Assembly (NCBI GenBank): GCA_021287065.1
Contig: JAJTBE010000120.1
Span: 1 to 40,918, forward strand
DNA from: Bacillota bacterium
GTDB lineage: Bacteria; Vulcanimicrobiota; JAJTBE01
DNA length: 40,918 nucleotides
Direction: 5' to 3'
The translations under genes were made by a program, and so were the position numbers. This document shows, in pieces, positions 8,835 through 17,777 of the stretch (its first letter is position 1; each line of letters starts with the position of its first letter). The notes below the pieces were generated by a model. The model searched no databases. It saw only the letters and a program-made list of their open reading frames with translations, and was not told the DNA's origin.

Positions 8835-9689
8835 TTACCGGCACAGAAGTATGGGGCATCCCGTCTGTTTGAGAACCATATCCGTAGTGCTGCCGAGGAA
8901 AAGGTCTTTTACGGGATTATCTCCGTATGCACCCATAAAGAGGAAGTCGATGCTGAGTCTTTTTACAAGCCCTGTAATAGCGCCCACTGTGTTGAAGGGT
9001 TGAACATGCTGTACGACTTCCACTCCGCGGCTCAGTGCTTTTTTCAGAGCTTCCTCGTTGATTTCCTCGACTTCCTGTTGAAGCATTCCTGCTGTCAGAA
9101 TATTCAGAGGAACCCTGAAGGCTTCTGCTGTGGCAATGGCATATTCAAGGGCTTTTTTTGCAGGTTTTTTTCCGTCATAACACAGAAGAAGGTTTGCTCC
9201 GATATTGTTGTCTTTTGTGCATGCCAGAACTGGAATTGTTGATTTGTGGATTACTTTGTGGAAGCTTTCGCCCAGTGTTGTAAAATCGTCCTCTTCTTCG
9301 TGGACTGTTTTGCCCATTACAAGCAGATCGTAGTTTTTTACTCTTGCAAGGATTTCAGTGTGTACTTCCCCGCTGCATTTTTCAAGGGTAATGTCGAGCT
9401 GGGGATATAGTTTCTTATACTCTTCGAAATAATCTGTAACAACTGATTCTTCCCTTAACATCTCTTTGTTGATTTCCTCAACTATCTCCGGTTCGTAACA
9501 AGGCTCCAGAGATACCATCATTTCCGGCATCTGGGCACAGGTTATGCATGCCGACTGAACCTTTGATAAATCGGTTACATAAAGACAAACAACCTGCGAA
9601 CCGAACTTTGAAGCCAGTTCGCAGGTATTGTAAAGGGCAGTTTCAGTGTTTGGCGAATCGCCGAGTGAGACCAGAATTTTTTTGAACAA
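8835..9689 (-). CDS. Tandem universal stress protein (two UspA domains)
   Basis: 284 residues with two UspA domains (about 1-142 and 145-284). The start is TTG (9689-9687), supported by AAGGGGG 7 nt upstream; no better start is seen. The second domain ends with the ATP-binding signature GAYGDNPVKDLFLGSTTDMV (G-x2-G-x9-G-S/T). The first domain has a degraded version (MGKTVHEEEDDFTTLGESF), so probably only the second binds nucleotide. The first domain also carries an insertion with CITC and other cysteines (residues about 45-65). UspA proteins act in the cytoplasm in stress survival. It lies 22 nt upstream of the serine hydrolase gene and may be cotranscribed. Confidence 0.9.
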   Translation of the reverse strand: MFKKILVSLGDSPNTETALYNTCELASKFGSQVVCLYVTDLSKVQSACITCAQMPEMMVSLEPCYEPEIVEEINKEMLREESVVTDYFEEYKKLYPQLDITLEKCSGEVHTEILARVKNYDLLVMGKTVHEEEDDFTTLGESFHKVIHKSTIPVLACTKDNNIGANLLLCYDGKKPAKKALEYAIATAEAFRVPLNILTAGMLQQEVEEINEEALKKALSRGVEVVQHVQPFNTVGAITGLVKRLSIDFLFMGAYGDNPVKDLFLGSTTDMVLKQTGCPILLCR

Positions 9690-9725
9690 TTCAGTTCCCC
9701 CTTAATATCGGTTTTTCATCCAAAT

Positions 9726-10151
9726 TTATTTGCCGGGCTGGGGAGTGTCAAATCTCATCCAGTGTCCCGCAACTTTCCAACCCTTGGGGTATTTTTTCAG
9801 AACCAGCTCAAGGAGCATGTCTTTAGACTGCTTGCTGAATTTGCCTTTCCAGACAACTTTGGCCATGTCGTTCTGTTTGAGAACCTGATGGAACTTCAGT
9901 GAAGTCAGATTGCCCAGCTGTTTTTCCTGAAAATCGCAGAGTTCCATGAATTTTGCCTTTGTGAGGGCAGCTTTCATTCCGTCGTCGCAATCTTTAAGAT
10001 ACATGTCGAAATTTTTGGTTTCGATAGCCTTATTGATGTTGTCCATCATAGGCTGGGCAAGTTTCTGCAGTTCTGCATCAGTATCGGCAAAAGCTATGGC
10101 AGAAGCAGCCAGAACCAGAAGCAGGGTGATGATAATGCTGATTTTTTTCAC
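9726..10151 (-). CDS. Small secreted protein of unknown function
   Basis: 141 residues. The start is GTG (10151-10149), with AAGGAG 7 nt upstream. A Sec signal peptide (cleavage likely after AIAFA, residue 22) is followed by a roughly 118-residue mature domain. Alternating helix and strand segments (LVLKKYPKGWKVAGHWMRF at the end) are compatible with an NTF2-like/DUF3887 fold, but I cannot confirm the family. No lipobox is present. It sits 36 nt upstream of the universal stress protein gene on the same strand and is divergent from the kinase gene at 10293. Confidence 0.7.
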   Translation of the reverse strand: MKKISIIITLLLVLAASAIAFADTDAELQKLAQPMMDNINKAIETKNFDMYLKDCDDGMKAALTKAKFMELCDFQEKQLGNLTSLKFHQVLKQNDMAKVVWKGKFSKQSKDMLLELVLKKYPKGWKVAGHWMRFDTPQPGK

Positions 10152-10247
10152 AATATTTCTCCTTATAATTCAGGCTGCATACTTATTCAAATAATTGCTG
10201 ATTTTTCCTTTATGAAAAATGAAACACTATACCCGCCGTAGAATTAC

Positions 10248-10256
10248 TGCTATAAT
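10248..10256 (+). promoter_or_regulatory. Extended -10 promoter for the phosphotransferase gene
   Basis: TGCTATAAT, a perfect -10 hexamer with the TGn extension, lies 36 nt before the ATG at 10293. No good -35 is seen, as is common with extended -10 promoters. Confidence 0.55.
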
Positions 10257-10292
10257 ATGAAAAGAATGGAACGGGAAAGGTAACATAGATTA

Positions 10293-11324
10293 ATGAACGA
10301 ACTGTGGGCAAAAGCGGTATCGGAAGTAACTGAACCGGAAAATATCAGCAGATTTGAAGAGATTAAAGCAGGCGGTTCCGAACGCAGTTTTTACAGACTG
10401 TTTGCCAGAGACGGCAGCACATACATACTTCAGGAATCGAAAAAATATGACGAGTTTCAGGAATATATTCTCATTGGAGAATTTTTTCTGAAATGGGGCA
10501 TCTCTGTTCCAAGAATACTTTCAGTGCTTCAGAAAGACGGGATAGCAGTGATTGAAGATGTGGGAGCCTTTACCATTCAGGCTGCCGCAAGAAAGTATCT
10601 TCAGGTGGAAAACTATTGCCGGCTTATCGAATTATACAAACGGATTCTGCTTGAACTTATAAAACTTCAGAGAATCCCCGTGCCGGAACTGCCCATACAG
10701 ATTAGATCCAGAAGATTTGATTTTGATTATTACAGATGGGAAACCGATTATTTTCTTCAGAATTGTGCTTTAAAATTTTTCTCGTCTCAGGATGTCAACA
10801 CTAAGGAACTCAACAGAGGCTTCGCCTCATTAGCTGCGAGCCTTCAGGAAGAACCTATGTTTGCGGTTCACAGGGATTTTCAGTCTCAGAATATACTACT
10901 TGATAAAGAAGAAGTGGAAGACGGCAGAATTTCCATAATTGATTTCCAATCCTCCAGACTGGGGTCCTGTTTTTATGATGTAGCTTCACTCCTGAAAGAT
11001 CCTTATGTTGAGCTGCCTGCGGATATTCACGATCAGCTGTTCGATTTTTATCTGAAAGAACTGCAGGAAGAAGGAATAAGAAGGGAGCTTTCCCCTGAAT
11101 CCGCCAGAGTTCTCTATAACAGAGTTTCACTCCAGAGGCTTATGCAGGCTCTGGGTGCTTACGGCAACCTCGGAATAAACAAAGGCAAAAAGGAATTTCT
11201 GCAATACATACCGCCGGCTGCCCGCCTGTTGTATTCCACCCTTGAAGAGCTTGATTCATTTCCGAATATAAGAAGTATTGCCGAAAGATTATTCCGCGAT
11301 TTGGCGAGGTTTTTCAAGAAGTAG
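10293..11324 (+). CDS. Phosphotransferase-family kinase (APH/ChoK fold, AmgK-like)
   Basis: 343 residues. It has the aminoglycoside phosphotransferase fold: a glycine-rich loop (AGGSERSFYRL), a catalytic loop HRDFQSQNIL (about residue 190) and the metal-binding IDFQSSRLG. HRDFxSxNIL with IDFQ is characteristic of the sugar-kinase branch that includes AmgK (MurNAc/GlcNAc anomeric kinase of cell-wall recycling), rather than antibiotic-modifying APH enzymes, which usually have HGDxxxxN. AmgK normally pairs with the nucleotidyltransferase MurU; none is in this window, so the substrate remains open. The ribosome binding site (AAAGG) is about 12 nt upstream, rather far. It stands alone, converging on the gene at 11481. 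Confidence 0.75.
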   Translation: MNELWAKAVSEVTEPENISRFEEIKAGGSERSFYRLFARDGSTYILQESKKYDEFQEYILIGEFFLKWGISVPRILSVLQKDGIAVIEDVGAFTIQAAARKYLQVENYCRLIELYKRILLELIKLQRIPVPELPIQIRSRRFDFDYYRWETDYFLQNCALKFFSSQDVNTKELNRGFASLAASLQEEPMFAVHRDFQSQNILLDKEEVEDGRISIIDFQSSRLGSCFYDVASLLKDPYVELPADIHDQLFDFYLKELQEEGIRRELSPESARVLYNRVSLQRLMQALGAYGNLGINKGKKEFLQYIPPAARLLYSTLEELDSFPNIRSIAERLFRDLARFFKK

Positions 11325-11480
11325 GCAGTTAATTGAATGCCCCTCAGCGGTAGTTGCCAAATTCCAGCAAAACCTGAATAAAAAGGTAACCTGAAGCCGT
11401 CTGAGCAAGCTGATTGTTTCTTGTTATCCGTTAAGCTCCAGCTTTAGCTCCGGTTCATATACAAGCAGTATTTCAGGCTG

Positions 11481-14060
11481 TTATTTGTTCTTTTTGATCT
11501 TAATTCCGCCGATGGTTACAAATTCGCCATCATTAGTGATTGTCTGCAGACCGGCTTTTTCTTTTTCCTGTTTTTCCCGTTTGTATTTTATATTTCCAAT
11601 AGCTTTATCAACAGAATCGCTTGTGAGCATTGCCATTCTGAATTCATTTGATGCCTCTGAAATGCTCTGACCTTTGAAAAGCCCATCTTTTAATTCACTA
11701 TTTATGAATTTAAAAGCTTTCCTTGTTTCTGAGCTGTCTTTGATTAAATTCCATAAACCGGTAAATCTTTCAGAAGCTTCCTTAATTGTTTCACCCTGAT
11801 TAGTGTTGCCATTTACGGTTTTCAGATTCTCCATTGATTCATGTGATTGATGTTCTTCTTTATTGTTAACTAAAACAACCTTCTTAAGAGCTTTGAATTT
11901 ATCTTCTTCAGGCTCTCTGGTATTTGTTTCCGATGCAATTTGTATGATTTGTTCAAGCACAGAATCCTGTTTCAAAACTGAGGCTATTTCGGTAAAATCC
12001 GGGAAAAGCTTTTCGTGATCGGCAAAACTGCTTTTAAACTTAGTTAAAAGATCTATTGTTTTGTCAAAAGTGTATCCTCCGCCTTCTTTTGCTTCATGGA
12101 GAAGAACTGCCTGTTTGGCATTTTGAGCTATATTTCCGCTGATTGCTGTTGGTGTCAGAAGTGCTTTATACATTTTTACGGGTTCGAGATATTTGCTTAC
12201 AGTAAGCATTGCTTCCAACCGGTTATCTATTGTGGAGCCTGGTAAATCCTGTCTGATTATATGTGCTGCTTCTATCATATCATCATAATGCTGAAAAGCT
12301 TTCAAAACCTGTACTAATCTCTGAGTGTCTTCAGAATCCTTAGTAATGGTGCTGCTGAGATTGCTAAAGGCATTACAGATTTCATCTGATCTGTATCCAT
12401 TGTTTTTCATTGGTTTATAGAATACCGCAAATTTATCAAAAACATCAGTAAGAGATTGGTGTCGATCGGTATTTTGGCAAATAAAGGAATAATAATCCTT
12501 TTTTGAATCACCTGAAGTGAGTATGTGGATTTTTTTTGCAACTTCTGCTCTTTCTGAGATATCAGAATTTCCCACAGGCTCTTTTATCTGTCCGAGAGTT
12601 TCTCTGGCGGCCCAATGATTCCTGAAATTTATAAGGAAATCTTTGTATAATGCCGTATCTTCAGGCTGATTTGACAGTTTTGTCCGAATAAATTCAAAAG
12701 CCTGAATAGAAGTGTACCCATTGTTTGAAGGGTCATTTACTGCTGTATTAAGATCCCTGAAATCAGAATAGGCTTCTTTCAGGGTTTCTCCCTGTTTCAA
12801 ATTTCCTTTAATTGCTTCGTATGCCTGAATTGCTGATTTTTTGTGATTTGCAGCCAGATTTTGCAGCACTTCCAGACGTGCCTCACGGGTTTCGTTTCTG
12901 ACCGGGAAGTTGAGAATTTCAGTTAGCCATTCTGCTGTCTTTGAGTCTTTTGTAACTTCCATAAAATGTTTAAATACCGATGCTGTTGCCTTATCTTTTC
13001 TGCCCTCGGTATTAAAGTATTGTATTGCCCTGATAGCGTCTGCTCTCTGAGTCGGGTCATAACTGCGCGGTTGAAGTTTTATGTAAAAATCAACTGATTG
13101 CTTAAATTCGTTTTCATTTTTGCAGTTATCCAGAATCAAAGCAAGTGTTTTTCCGGTAATATCAAGCCTGTTATCGGGCTGCAAAAGCCTGCTGTAAGCT
13201 TCCAGCTTTGATTCAAAAGTAATTCTCCCTGTTTTTCCTGTAACTGTCCTGAGACTATTATCATCCTGTTTTATGAGTTGCATTGTCTTTTTGGCATTGG
13301 TAAGTCGTTTGCCAAGTTTTTCCATATCAGAAATATCTTCAGGTTTAATCGTGAAGAACGGAGTGTCCAGTTCACATACTTTTATCTCTTTACCGCTGTT
13401 GGGATTTTTCAGATCGTTATAGGCTCCGTAGGGCCCGGTTTTTTCTCCCTCACTGTTCTGAAATTCATAACCATCTTTTTTCAGATCCGTAATCAATTCT
13501 CCAAGTTGCTTGTTCTGAAGTGAATCAACACTACCTGTAAGATAAAATGCCTCGAGTTCTTTTATATCCCCACTGTCGAGAATGGGTAAATAAGCTGAGT
13601 TGTTTTCCCTGACCCGCAATTTCTGTTTTTCTTCTGTTGTACCCCGGCTGATTGTTCCTGCAGCTTCACCTGAATCGATTTTGTCGAATTTATCCTGCAG
13701 AAGGGGAATGTGGAAGCTTTTTTCACGGAAGAATTCAACACACCGGTTTTCCAGTGATTTCAATGTCTTTTCGATATTTGCCTGATTTGCACTGTCGATG
13801 ACCGCAGCGGCCGGTCCTGAAACCAGCGAAGCTGTAATTGAAAGAGAGTGGGGCGGTACCGCTTCCTGTGTTTGTTCAGGCTTTATAACTTTAGTGTTTG
13901 AAGGTGATGTTTTTATATCAGGTTTTACTGTTATATCATGTTTTTTATTTCCTATTTCAACAGTGTCGCCTGGGGTTTTGTCCGAAGCAATGGAGGGCTG
14001 AATATTCTGTTTTGCTGTGTAATCTATGTTTGACAGGCAGATTTCTCTTCTTATTTCCAT
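11481..14060 (-). CDS. Large helical repeat protein with IGGI-KK C-terminal tail (paralogue A)
   Basis: About 859 residues, not a known family. I place the start at the ATG at 14060: GAGGTG lies 6 nt before it, and the GTG of that same box (14069) would otherwise be the start. There is no signal peptide or membrane helix. After a low-complexity N-terminus, a domain (about residues 75-215) shares IPLL..KF..ID, KELEAF.LTG and GAYGAYN with the neighbour at 14197. The rest is an alpha solenoid with recurring elements such as QGETLKEAYSDFRDL, QGETIKEASERFTGL and AFEFIRTKL. The C-terminus is DGEFVTIGGIKIKKNK, a tail shared with three other proteins in this window. An extended -10 (14089-14097) and a direct repeat (14126-14142) lie upstream. 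Confidence 0.8.
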   Translation of the reverse strand: MEIRREICLSNIDYTAKQNIQPSIASDKTPGDTVEIGNKKHDITVKPDIKTSPSNTKVIKPEQTQEAVPPHSLSITASLVSGPAAAVIDSANQANIEKTLKSLENRCVEFFREKSFHIPLLQDKFDKIDSGEAAGTISRGTTEEKQKLRVRENNSAYLPILDSGDIKELEAFYLTGSVDSLQNKQLGELITDLKKDGYEFQNSEGEKTGPYGAYNDLKNPNSGKEIKVCELDTPFFTIKPEDISDMEKLGKRLTNAKKTMQLIKQDDNSLRTVTGKTGRITFESKLEAYSRLLQPDNRLDITGKTLALILDNCKNENEFKQSVDFYIKLQPRSYDPTQRADAIRAIQYFNTEGRKDKATASVFKHFMEVTKDSKTAEWLTEILNFPVRNETREARLEVLQNLAANHKKSAIQAYEAIKGNLKQGETLKEAYSDFRDLNTAVNDPSNNGYTSIQAFEFIRTKLSNQPEDTALYKDFLINFRNHWAARETLGQIKEPVGNSDISERAEVAKKIHILTSGDSKKDYYSFICQNTDRHQSLTDVFDKFAVFYKPMKNNGYRSDEICNAFSNLSSTITKDSEDTQRLVQVLKAFQHYDDMIEAAHIIRQDLPGSTIDNRLEAMLTVSKYLEPVKMYKALLTPTAISGNIAQNAKQAVLLHEAKEGGGYTFDKTIDLLTKFKSSFADHEKLFPDFTEIASVLKQDSVLEQIIQIASETNTREPEEDKFKALKKVVLVNNKEEHQSHESMENLKTVNGNTNQGETIKEASERFTGLWNLIKDSSETRKAFKFINSELKDGLFKGQSISEASNEFRMAMLTSDSVDKAIGNIKYKREKQEKEKAGLQTITNDGEFVTIGGIKIKKNK

Positions 14061-14088
14061 TATTTGCACCTCAAACTTTATTTTTCCG

Positions 14089-14097
14089 ATTATATCA
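14089..14097 (-). promoter_or_regulatory. Extended -10 promoter, TGATATAAT
   Basis: On the minus strand TGATATAAT lies 28 nt before the ATG at 14060. The identical nonamer precedes the genes at 14197 and 22656. Confidence 0.65.
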
Positions 14098-14125
14098 TAT
14101 AGATTAATAATAGTTGTATCAAAAA

Positions 14126-14142
14126 TGTTAAATTATATTAAA
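14126..14142 (+). promoter_or_regulatory. Candidate operator: direct repeat TGTTAA-N5-ATTAAA
   Basis: TGTTAAATTATATTAAA, a degenerate second half-site at 11-bp period. It lies 32 bp upstream of the -10 of the gene at 11481 and overlaps the terminator of the next gene upstream. It matches sites at 16866, 22540, 37846 and 39704. Confidence 0.45.
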
Positions 14143-14178
14143 AAAGCGAATCATTAGTATCTTAAAATGATTCGCTTT
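14138..14178 (-). terminator. Intrinsic terminator after helical paralogue B
   Basis: A 13-bp perfect stem (14143-14155 with 14166-14178, AAAGCGAATCATT) is followed on the minus strand by a T-rich stretch. It lies 19 nt after the stop at 14197, separating the two paralogues' transcripts. Confidence 0.8.
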
Positions 14179-14196
14179 AACTGTATGAAAATCCGA

Positions 14197-16797
14197 TTAT
14201 TCGGTTTTTTTCTTCTTCAGTTTTATACCACCGATGATAACATATTCATCATCCTGACTGATTGTGTTTTTTCCGTTGCCGCCGGTCTGGGGTGCTGCGT
14301 TGTGAATAAGCTGTTCTTTGGCATCTTTGAGGTTATCGCTGATAAGAAGCTCCTTAATAAGGTCTTTGGTTACTTCAGCAGTGGTTTTGCCGAGGAATGT
14401 TCCTTTGGCGACCTCATCTGCGATGAAAGTGAAAGCATCTCTTGCCGTAGCTCCGCTTTTTTCATTTCTGAGCATATTCATAAGGGATTTGAACCTTTGG
14501 GCTGCCTCTGTTAATGTTTCTTCAGGAGCCAGTTTGGAAGTGATGGTTTTATAATCCTCAAAGGCGTCCGAAGGTGTTCCCTTTGCCTGTGCTTCAATAT
14601 TCAGAAGTTCGTCCTGAATTTTTACCCTGTCATCATAAGATTCAGATTTGACCGGTTGTTTTACGGTTTTCATTGCTTCATCGGCAAGATTCATTTCTTT
14701 GAATTTATCGATAAAGTTAATGTATTTGTTGAATTCACTGTGGTCGCTGCTGTATTTCTGTTTCATTTCAGCAAGTTTGTCTGCGGTTTTTTTGATGTCG
14801 CCAGTGGTGTTATTGTTACAGGCTTTATGAACCGCAACAAGCTGATCCGCACCCTGACTTACAGTTTCACCGGGGAAAAGTGAAGATGACATTATTACAT
14901 AAGCTTCTTCAAATAAGGGATAATTAATGATTTTGGCAAGGGCATCGGTTCTGTTGTTGTAATCGGAACCGGGAACATCAGTTCTTGCTCTGGCAATGGC
15001 TGCCTTTGCAGGCGTAAGGCGTTTGCCTGCCTTTATGAACTTAACCATAGACTGGGTTTCAACCGGATCTCCCTTTAAATCCTGTTTTGTATAAAAGTAT
15101 GCATTTGAAGCTACATCCAGAGTTTCGTAAGTATTATCCATAGCTTCGAGGAGATCTGAGAAGAGTTTTGCATTGTCCGCAAATTTTTCACCGGGGAGAG
15201 TGTTTCTCGTAACAAATGTAAAGGAATCGTTGGCAAAGTTAACATACACATGTTTGAGAATATTTGCCATCAGTTCTGATCTTTCGCTGAATGTGCTGTC
15301 TCCGGCGGGTTTTTTCAGGGTTTCGATAAGTTCAACGGTCTTTTCCACATCGCCGAGCTGTTTGTAAATATCTTTAAAAGCCTGCGTCTCCTCTGCAGAA
15401 TCGGCAAGTTTTGTTTTGATATATTCATAAGCCCGCTGGGTGTGTGAAGTGTCCTGAACAGAGTTGTTTTTGAGTTTCATCAGGGATGAAAAATCCTCTG
15501 CCGCCTGCTGTAATGAATCTCCGGGTTTCAGGAACTGAACGACTGTTTCATATGCTGATACGGCGTTTTTGCCTGCTGTTTCCGCAAGGGATATAAGAGC
15601 TTTTTCCCTTGTGTCGAAACTTTCGTCTGCCACCGGTGTGGTCATAACTCTGAGACCTTTAATCGATTCATTGATATCCAGAGTATTTTTATAGAATTCG
15701 ATAAATGATTTTTCGAGTCTGGGGTTCGATTTGAGATTGACCCTTGCATAGTTGAATGCCTGAAGAGTTTCGAGGGTGTTGGTTTTTCCGCCGAGTTTTC
15801 CCTGCATATCGAAAAAGATGTTTGCCACATCTGCAAATTTTTCACCAGAATCGGTTCTTTTTGCTATTACTGAATATACATTATCGGCGTTATCCGGTGA
15901 AAATTCCGACTTTAACAGGCGTGCGTGTATATTGGCGCGTTCTGCGAAGGATGTGCCTGATTGTTCCTTTGATACGAGTTTGAGGGACTGGGGATTTTTT
16001 TCAAGCTCATTGTAAGCATTCCAGGCTTCTTTGAAGTCCTGTTTTAGTCTGAGGGGATCCGATACTTTTTCTTTGTTGAGTGAAAGTATGGCAACGCCGT
16101 TTCTGTTGAGTTCCACCGCTGAGCTGTTTTCAGTCTGTCCGGGCCAGCCTCCTGTGAGTATGTTGTATGCTCCGTAAGCTCCGATGTTTTCACTATCCGG
16201 AGTTTTGAATTCGAGGCCCGACACTATTGAATCGTTGATAAAGCCTGCAAGTTCGGGGTGGGGGATTGAAGCTGTATTTCCTGTAATGTGGAATGCTTCA
16301 AGTTCCTTTACATCCCCTTCGTCAAAAATCGGCATTTTAATATCGCTCTGGGTCTGGACTTTCAGGCGCTGTTTATCTTCAGCGGAGCCTTCTGTAAGTA
16401 TTTTTGCTGTTTCGTCTGCGTCTATCGATTTGAATTTTCCCATAAGAACTGGAATGTGGAGGTTTCTCTCCTGAAAAAAGGCAACCTTGTCTGATTCGAG
16501 GTTTTCGAGGATTTTCTTCAGGTCGTCTTTGCTGAGTGTGCTTACGACTGCAGCGGCAGGTCCCGGTACTGATGAAGCTGCTAATGCCGATGGTTCGCAG
16601 CAGGTTTGTGCTGGTTTGTTTTCTGGGGTTGACAGGTTTGTTTCCGGTTTCGCCAGGCTTCCCGATTTTACATTTTCCGCTGATGAGCCTAAGCTTATCT
16701 GATCCTGAATTGTTGCAGGTTTTTCCTCTGTGCGGGCAGATGTCTGAATCTGCTTGTAACCGGTCTGGTTTATGTTTATTTCGTTTCCGATTTTCAT
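14197..16797 (-). CDS. Large helical repeat protein with IGGI-KK C-terminal tail (paralogue B)
   Basis: 866 residues, paralogue of the protein at 11481. The ATG has GGGGGG about 8 nt upstream. The N-terminus MKIGNEININQTGYKQIQ has no signal peptide. A conserved domain at about residues 70-215 shares GPAAAV, HIPVLMGKFKSID, KELEAFHITG and GAYGAYN with its neighbour. The remainder is helical with recurring PGDSLQQAAEDFSSL, PEETLTEAAQRFKSL and AYEYIKTKL elements, suggesting divergent repeats of about 100 residues. The C-terminus DDEYVIIGGIKLKKKKTE is the shared tail. It has its own promoter (extended -10 at 16839-16847) and terminator. Function unknown; the design suggests a scaffold or exported structural protein, which is inference. 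Confidence 0.82.
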   Translation of the reverse strand: MKIGNEININQTGYKQIQTSARTEEKPATIQDQISLGSSAENVKSGSLAKPETNLSTPENKPAQTCCEPSALAASSVPGPAAAVVSTLSKDDLKKILENLESDKVAFFQERNLHIPVLMGKFKSIDADETAKILTEGSAEDKQRLKVQTQSDIKMPIFDEGDVKELEAFHITGNTASIPHPELAGFINDSIVSGLEFKTPDSENIGAYGAYNILTGGWPGQTENSSAVELNRNGVAILSLNKEKVSDPLRLKQDFKEAWNAYNELEKNPQSLKLVSKEQSGTSFAERANIHARLLKSEFSPDNADNVYSVIAKRTDSGEKFADVANIFFDMQGKLGGKTNTLETLQAFNYARVNLKSNPRLEKSFIEFYKNTLDINESIKGLRVMTTPVADESFDTREKALISLAETAGKNAVSAYETVVQFLKPGDSLQQAAEDFSSLMKLKNNSVQDTSHTQRAYEYIKTKLADSAEETQAFKDIYKQLGDVEKTVELIETLKKPAGDSTFSERSELMANILKHVYVNFANDSFTFVTRNTLPGEKFADNAKLFSDLLEAMDNTYETLDVASNAYFYTKQDLKGDPVETQSMVKFIKAGKRLTPAKAAIARARTDVPGSDYNNRTDALAKIINYPLFEEAYVIMSSSLFPGETVSQGADQLVAVHKACNNNTTGDIKKTADKLAEMKQKYSSDHSEFNKYINFIDKFKEMNLADEAMKTVKQPVKSESYDDRVKIQDELLNIEAQAKGTPSDAFEDYKTITSKLAPEETLTEAAQRFKSLMNMLRNEKSGATARDAFTFIADEVAKGTFLGKTTAEVTKDLIKELLISDNLKDAKEQLIHNAAPQTGGNGKNTISQDDEYVIIGGIKLKKKKTE

Positions 16798-16838
16798 TTA
16801 TTTGACCCCCCGAATCAGGTTGTTAATATATGTAGCAA

Positions 16839-16847
16839 ATTATATCA
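16839..16847 (-). promoter_or_regulatory. Extended -10 promoter, TGATATAAT
   Basis: Minus-strand TGATATAAT 41 nt upstream of the ATG at 16797. Same nonamer as before 11481 and 22656. Confidence 0.65.
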
Positions 16848-16865
16848 TATCAATCAGCAAAAAAA

Positions 16866-16882
16866 TGTTAATGAATTGTTAA
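16866..16882 (+). promoter_or_regulatory. Candidate operator: direct repeat TGTTAA-N5-TGTTAA
   Basis: TGTTAATGAATTGTTAA, two perfect half-sites 11 bp apart, in the divergent region between the helical protein (minus) and the sigma factor (plus). It differs from the site at 22540 at only two spacer positions. It is 22 bp upstream of the -10 of the minus-strand gene and 74 bp upstream of the sigma factor ATG, so it could serve both. Confidence 0.55.
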
Positions 16883-16955
16883 AATCTCACCTGCAAATGT
16901 GAAGGAATTGTAAAGAATTTATCTAATTTAACAGTGAATAGATGGGGGATACTTC

Positions 16956-17726
16956 ATGAAGAAGTGTTATGAAATATATCAATGTAAAGCGCACGAATAT
17001 CTTTCCTGCTCGGCAAAAATGTCGATGCGTAATTGCTGGCGTCTTAAAAACGGATGCCAATGCCGGAAAGACACGAGCCTGACATGTGAAAACTGTTTTA
17101 TCTTTCAGTCCCATCAGGGCGAGATTCTTGACCTGGTTCAGAAAGCTCAGGATAGAGATACCGATGCCATTGACGAACTTGTGGACGAATACTCAAGATT
17201 TGTCTATCAGATTGGCAAAAAGTTTTTCCTTCCCGGCTCATCAAAAGAGGACCTTGTTCAGGAGGGTATGATTGGGCTGTTCAATGCCATTGTAAATTTT
17301 AATCCCGGATACAAAACTTCGTTTGATGATTATGCAAGCCTTTCTATACGCAATAGAATTCTGCGCGCAGTGAGAATGGCGACTCAGCTTAAACAGAAGG
17401 TTTTAAGCGAAGCATATTCACTGGATGAAGATCCGTTCTATTACGCATCCATATTTTCTGAAATGGATGTGGAGGAGCATGTTCTGGGATCACTTTCCGT
17501 TGGCGAAATGTATCAGTCGTTCAAAAATATTCTTTCGCCTATGGAATATGAGATAATTTCAATGAAAATTGCCGACTCGTCAGTTGATGAAATGGCGCAG
17601 CATTTCAACTTATCCAAAAAGCAGGTTGAAAACGCCCTCTTCAGAGCGAGGCGAAAGATAGCTATTTTCCTGAAACACGAAATCGAGCTGCGTGGTGAAA
17701 ACGGCGGCGAGGAAATTATGGAATAG
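16956..17726 (+). CDS. SigH-like sigma-70 factor with N-terminal Cys-rich (two-CW-like) domain
   Basis: 256 residues. GGGGG precedes the ATG. Residues about 55-240 form a sigma-70 factor closest in layout to Bacillus SigH: region 2 with KEDLVQEGMIGLFNAI and TSFDDYASLSIRNRIL, and region 4 with the helix-turn-helix VDEMAQHFNLSKKQVENALFRARRKI. The first 50 residues carry eight cysteines (4, 10, 18, 27, 34, 36, 44, 47) arranged CYEIYQC..SC..NCW..GCQC..TCENCFIFQ. This matches the pattern of two-CW Cys-rich modules usually attached to signalling proteins. A metal- or redox-sensing role coupled to transcription is inferred. Two KaiC-like ATPase genes follow on the same strand, the first 51 nt after the stop. 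Confidence 0.85.
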   Translation: MKKCYEIYQCKAHEYLSCSAKMSMRNCWRLKNGCQCRKDTSLTCENCFIFQSHQGEILDLVQKAQDRDTDAIDELVDEYSRFVYQIGKKFFLPGSSKEDLVQEGMIGLFNAIVNFNPGYKTSFDDYASLSIRNRILRAVRMATQLKQKVLSEAYSLDEDPFYYASIFSEMDVEEHVLGSLSVGEMYQSFKNILSPMEYEIISMKIADSSVDEMAQHFNLSKKQVENALFRARRKIAIFLKHEIELRGENGGEEIME

Positions 17727-17777
17727 TTGTCTTTCACATACCATATCCGTTAAAAAAACTAAAATGGAGTGAGATTA

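Noticed and set aside
10293-11324. Aminoglycoside resistance kinase
   Set aside because: The catalytic loop HRDFQSQNIL with IDFQ fits the sugar-kinase branch better than antibiotic-modifying APH enzymes.
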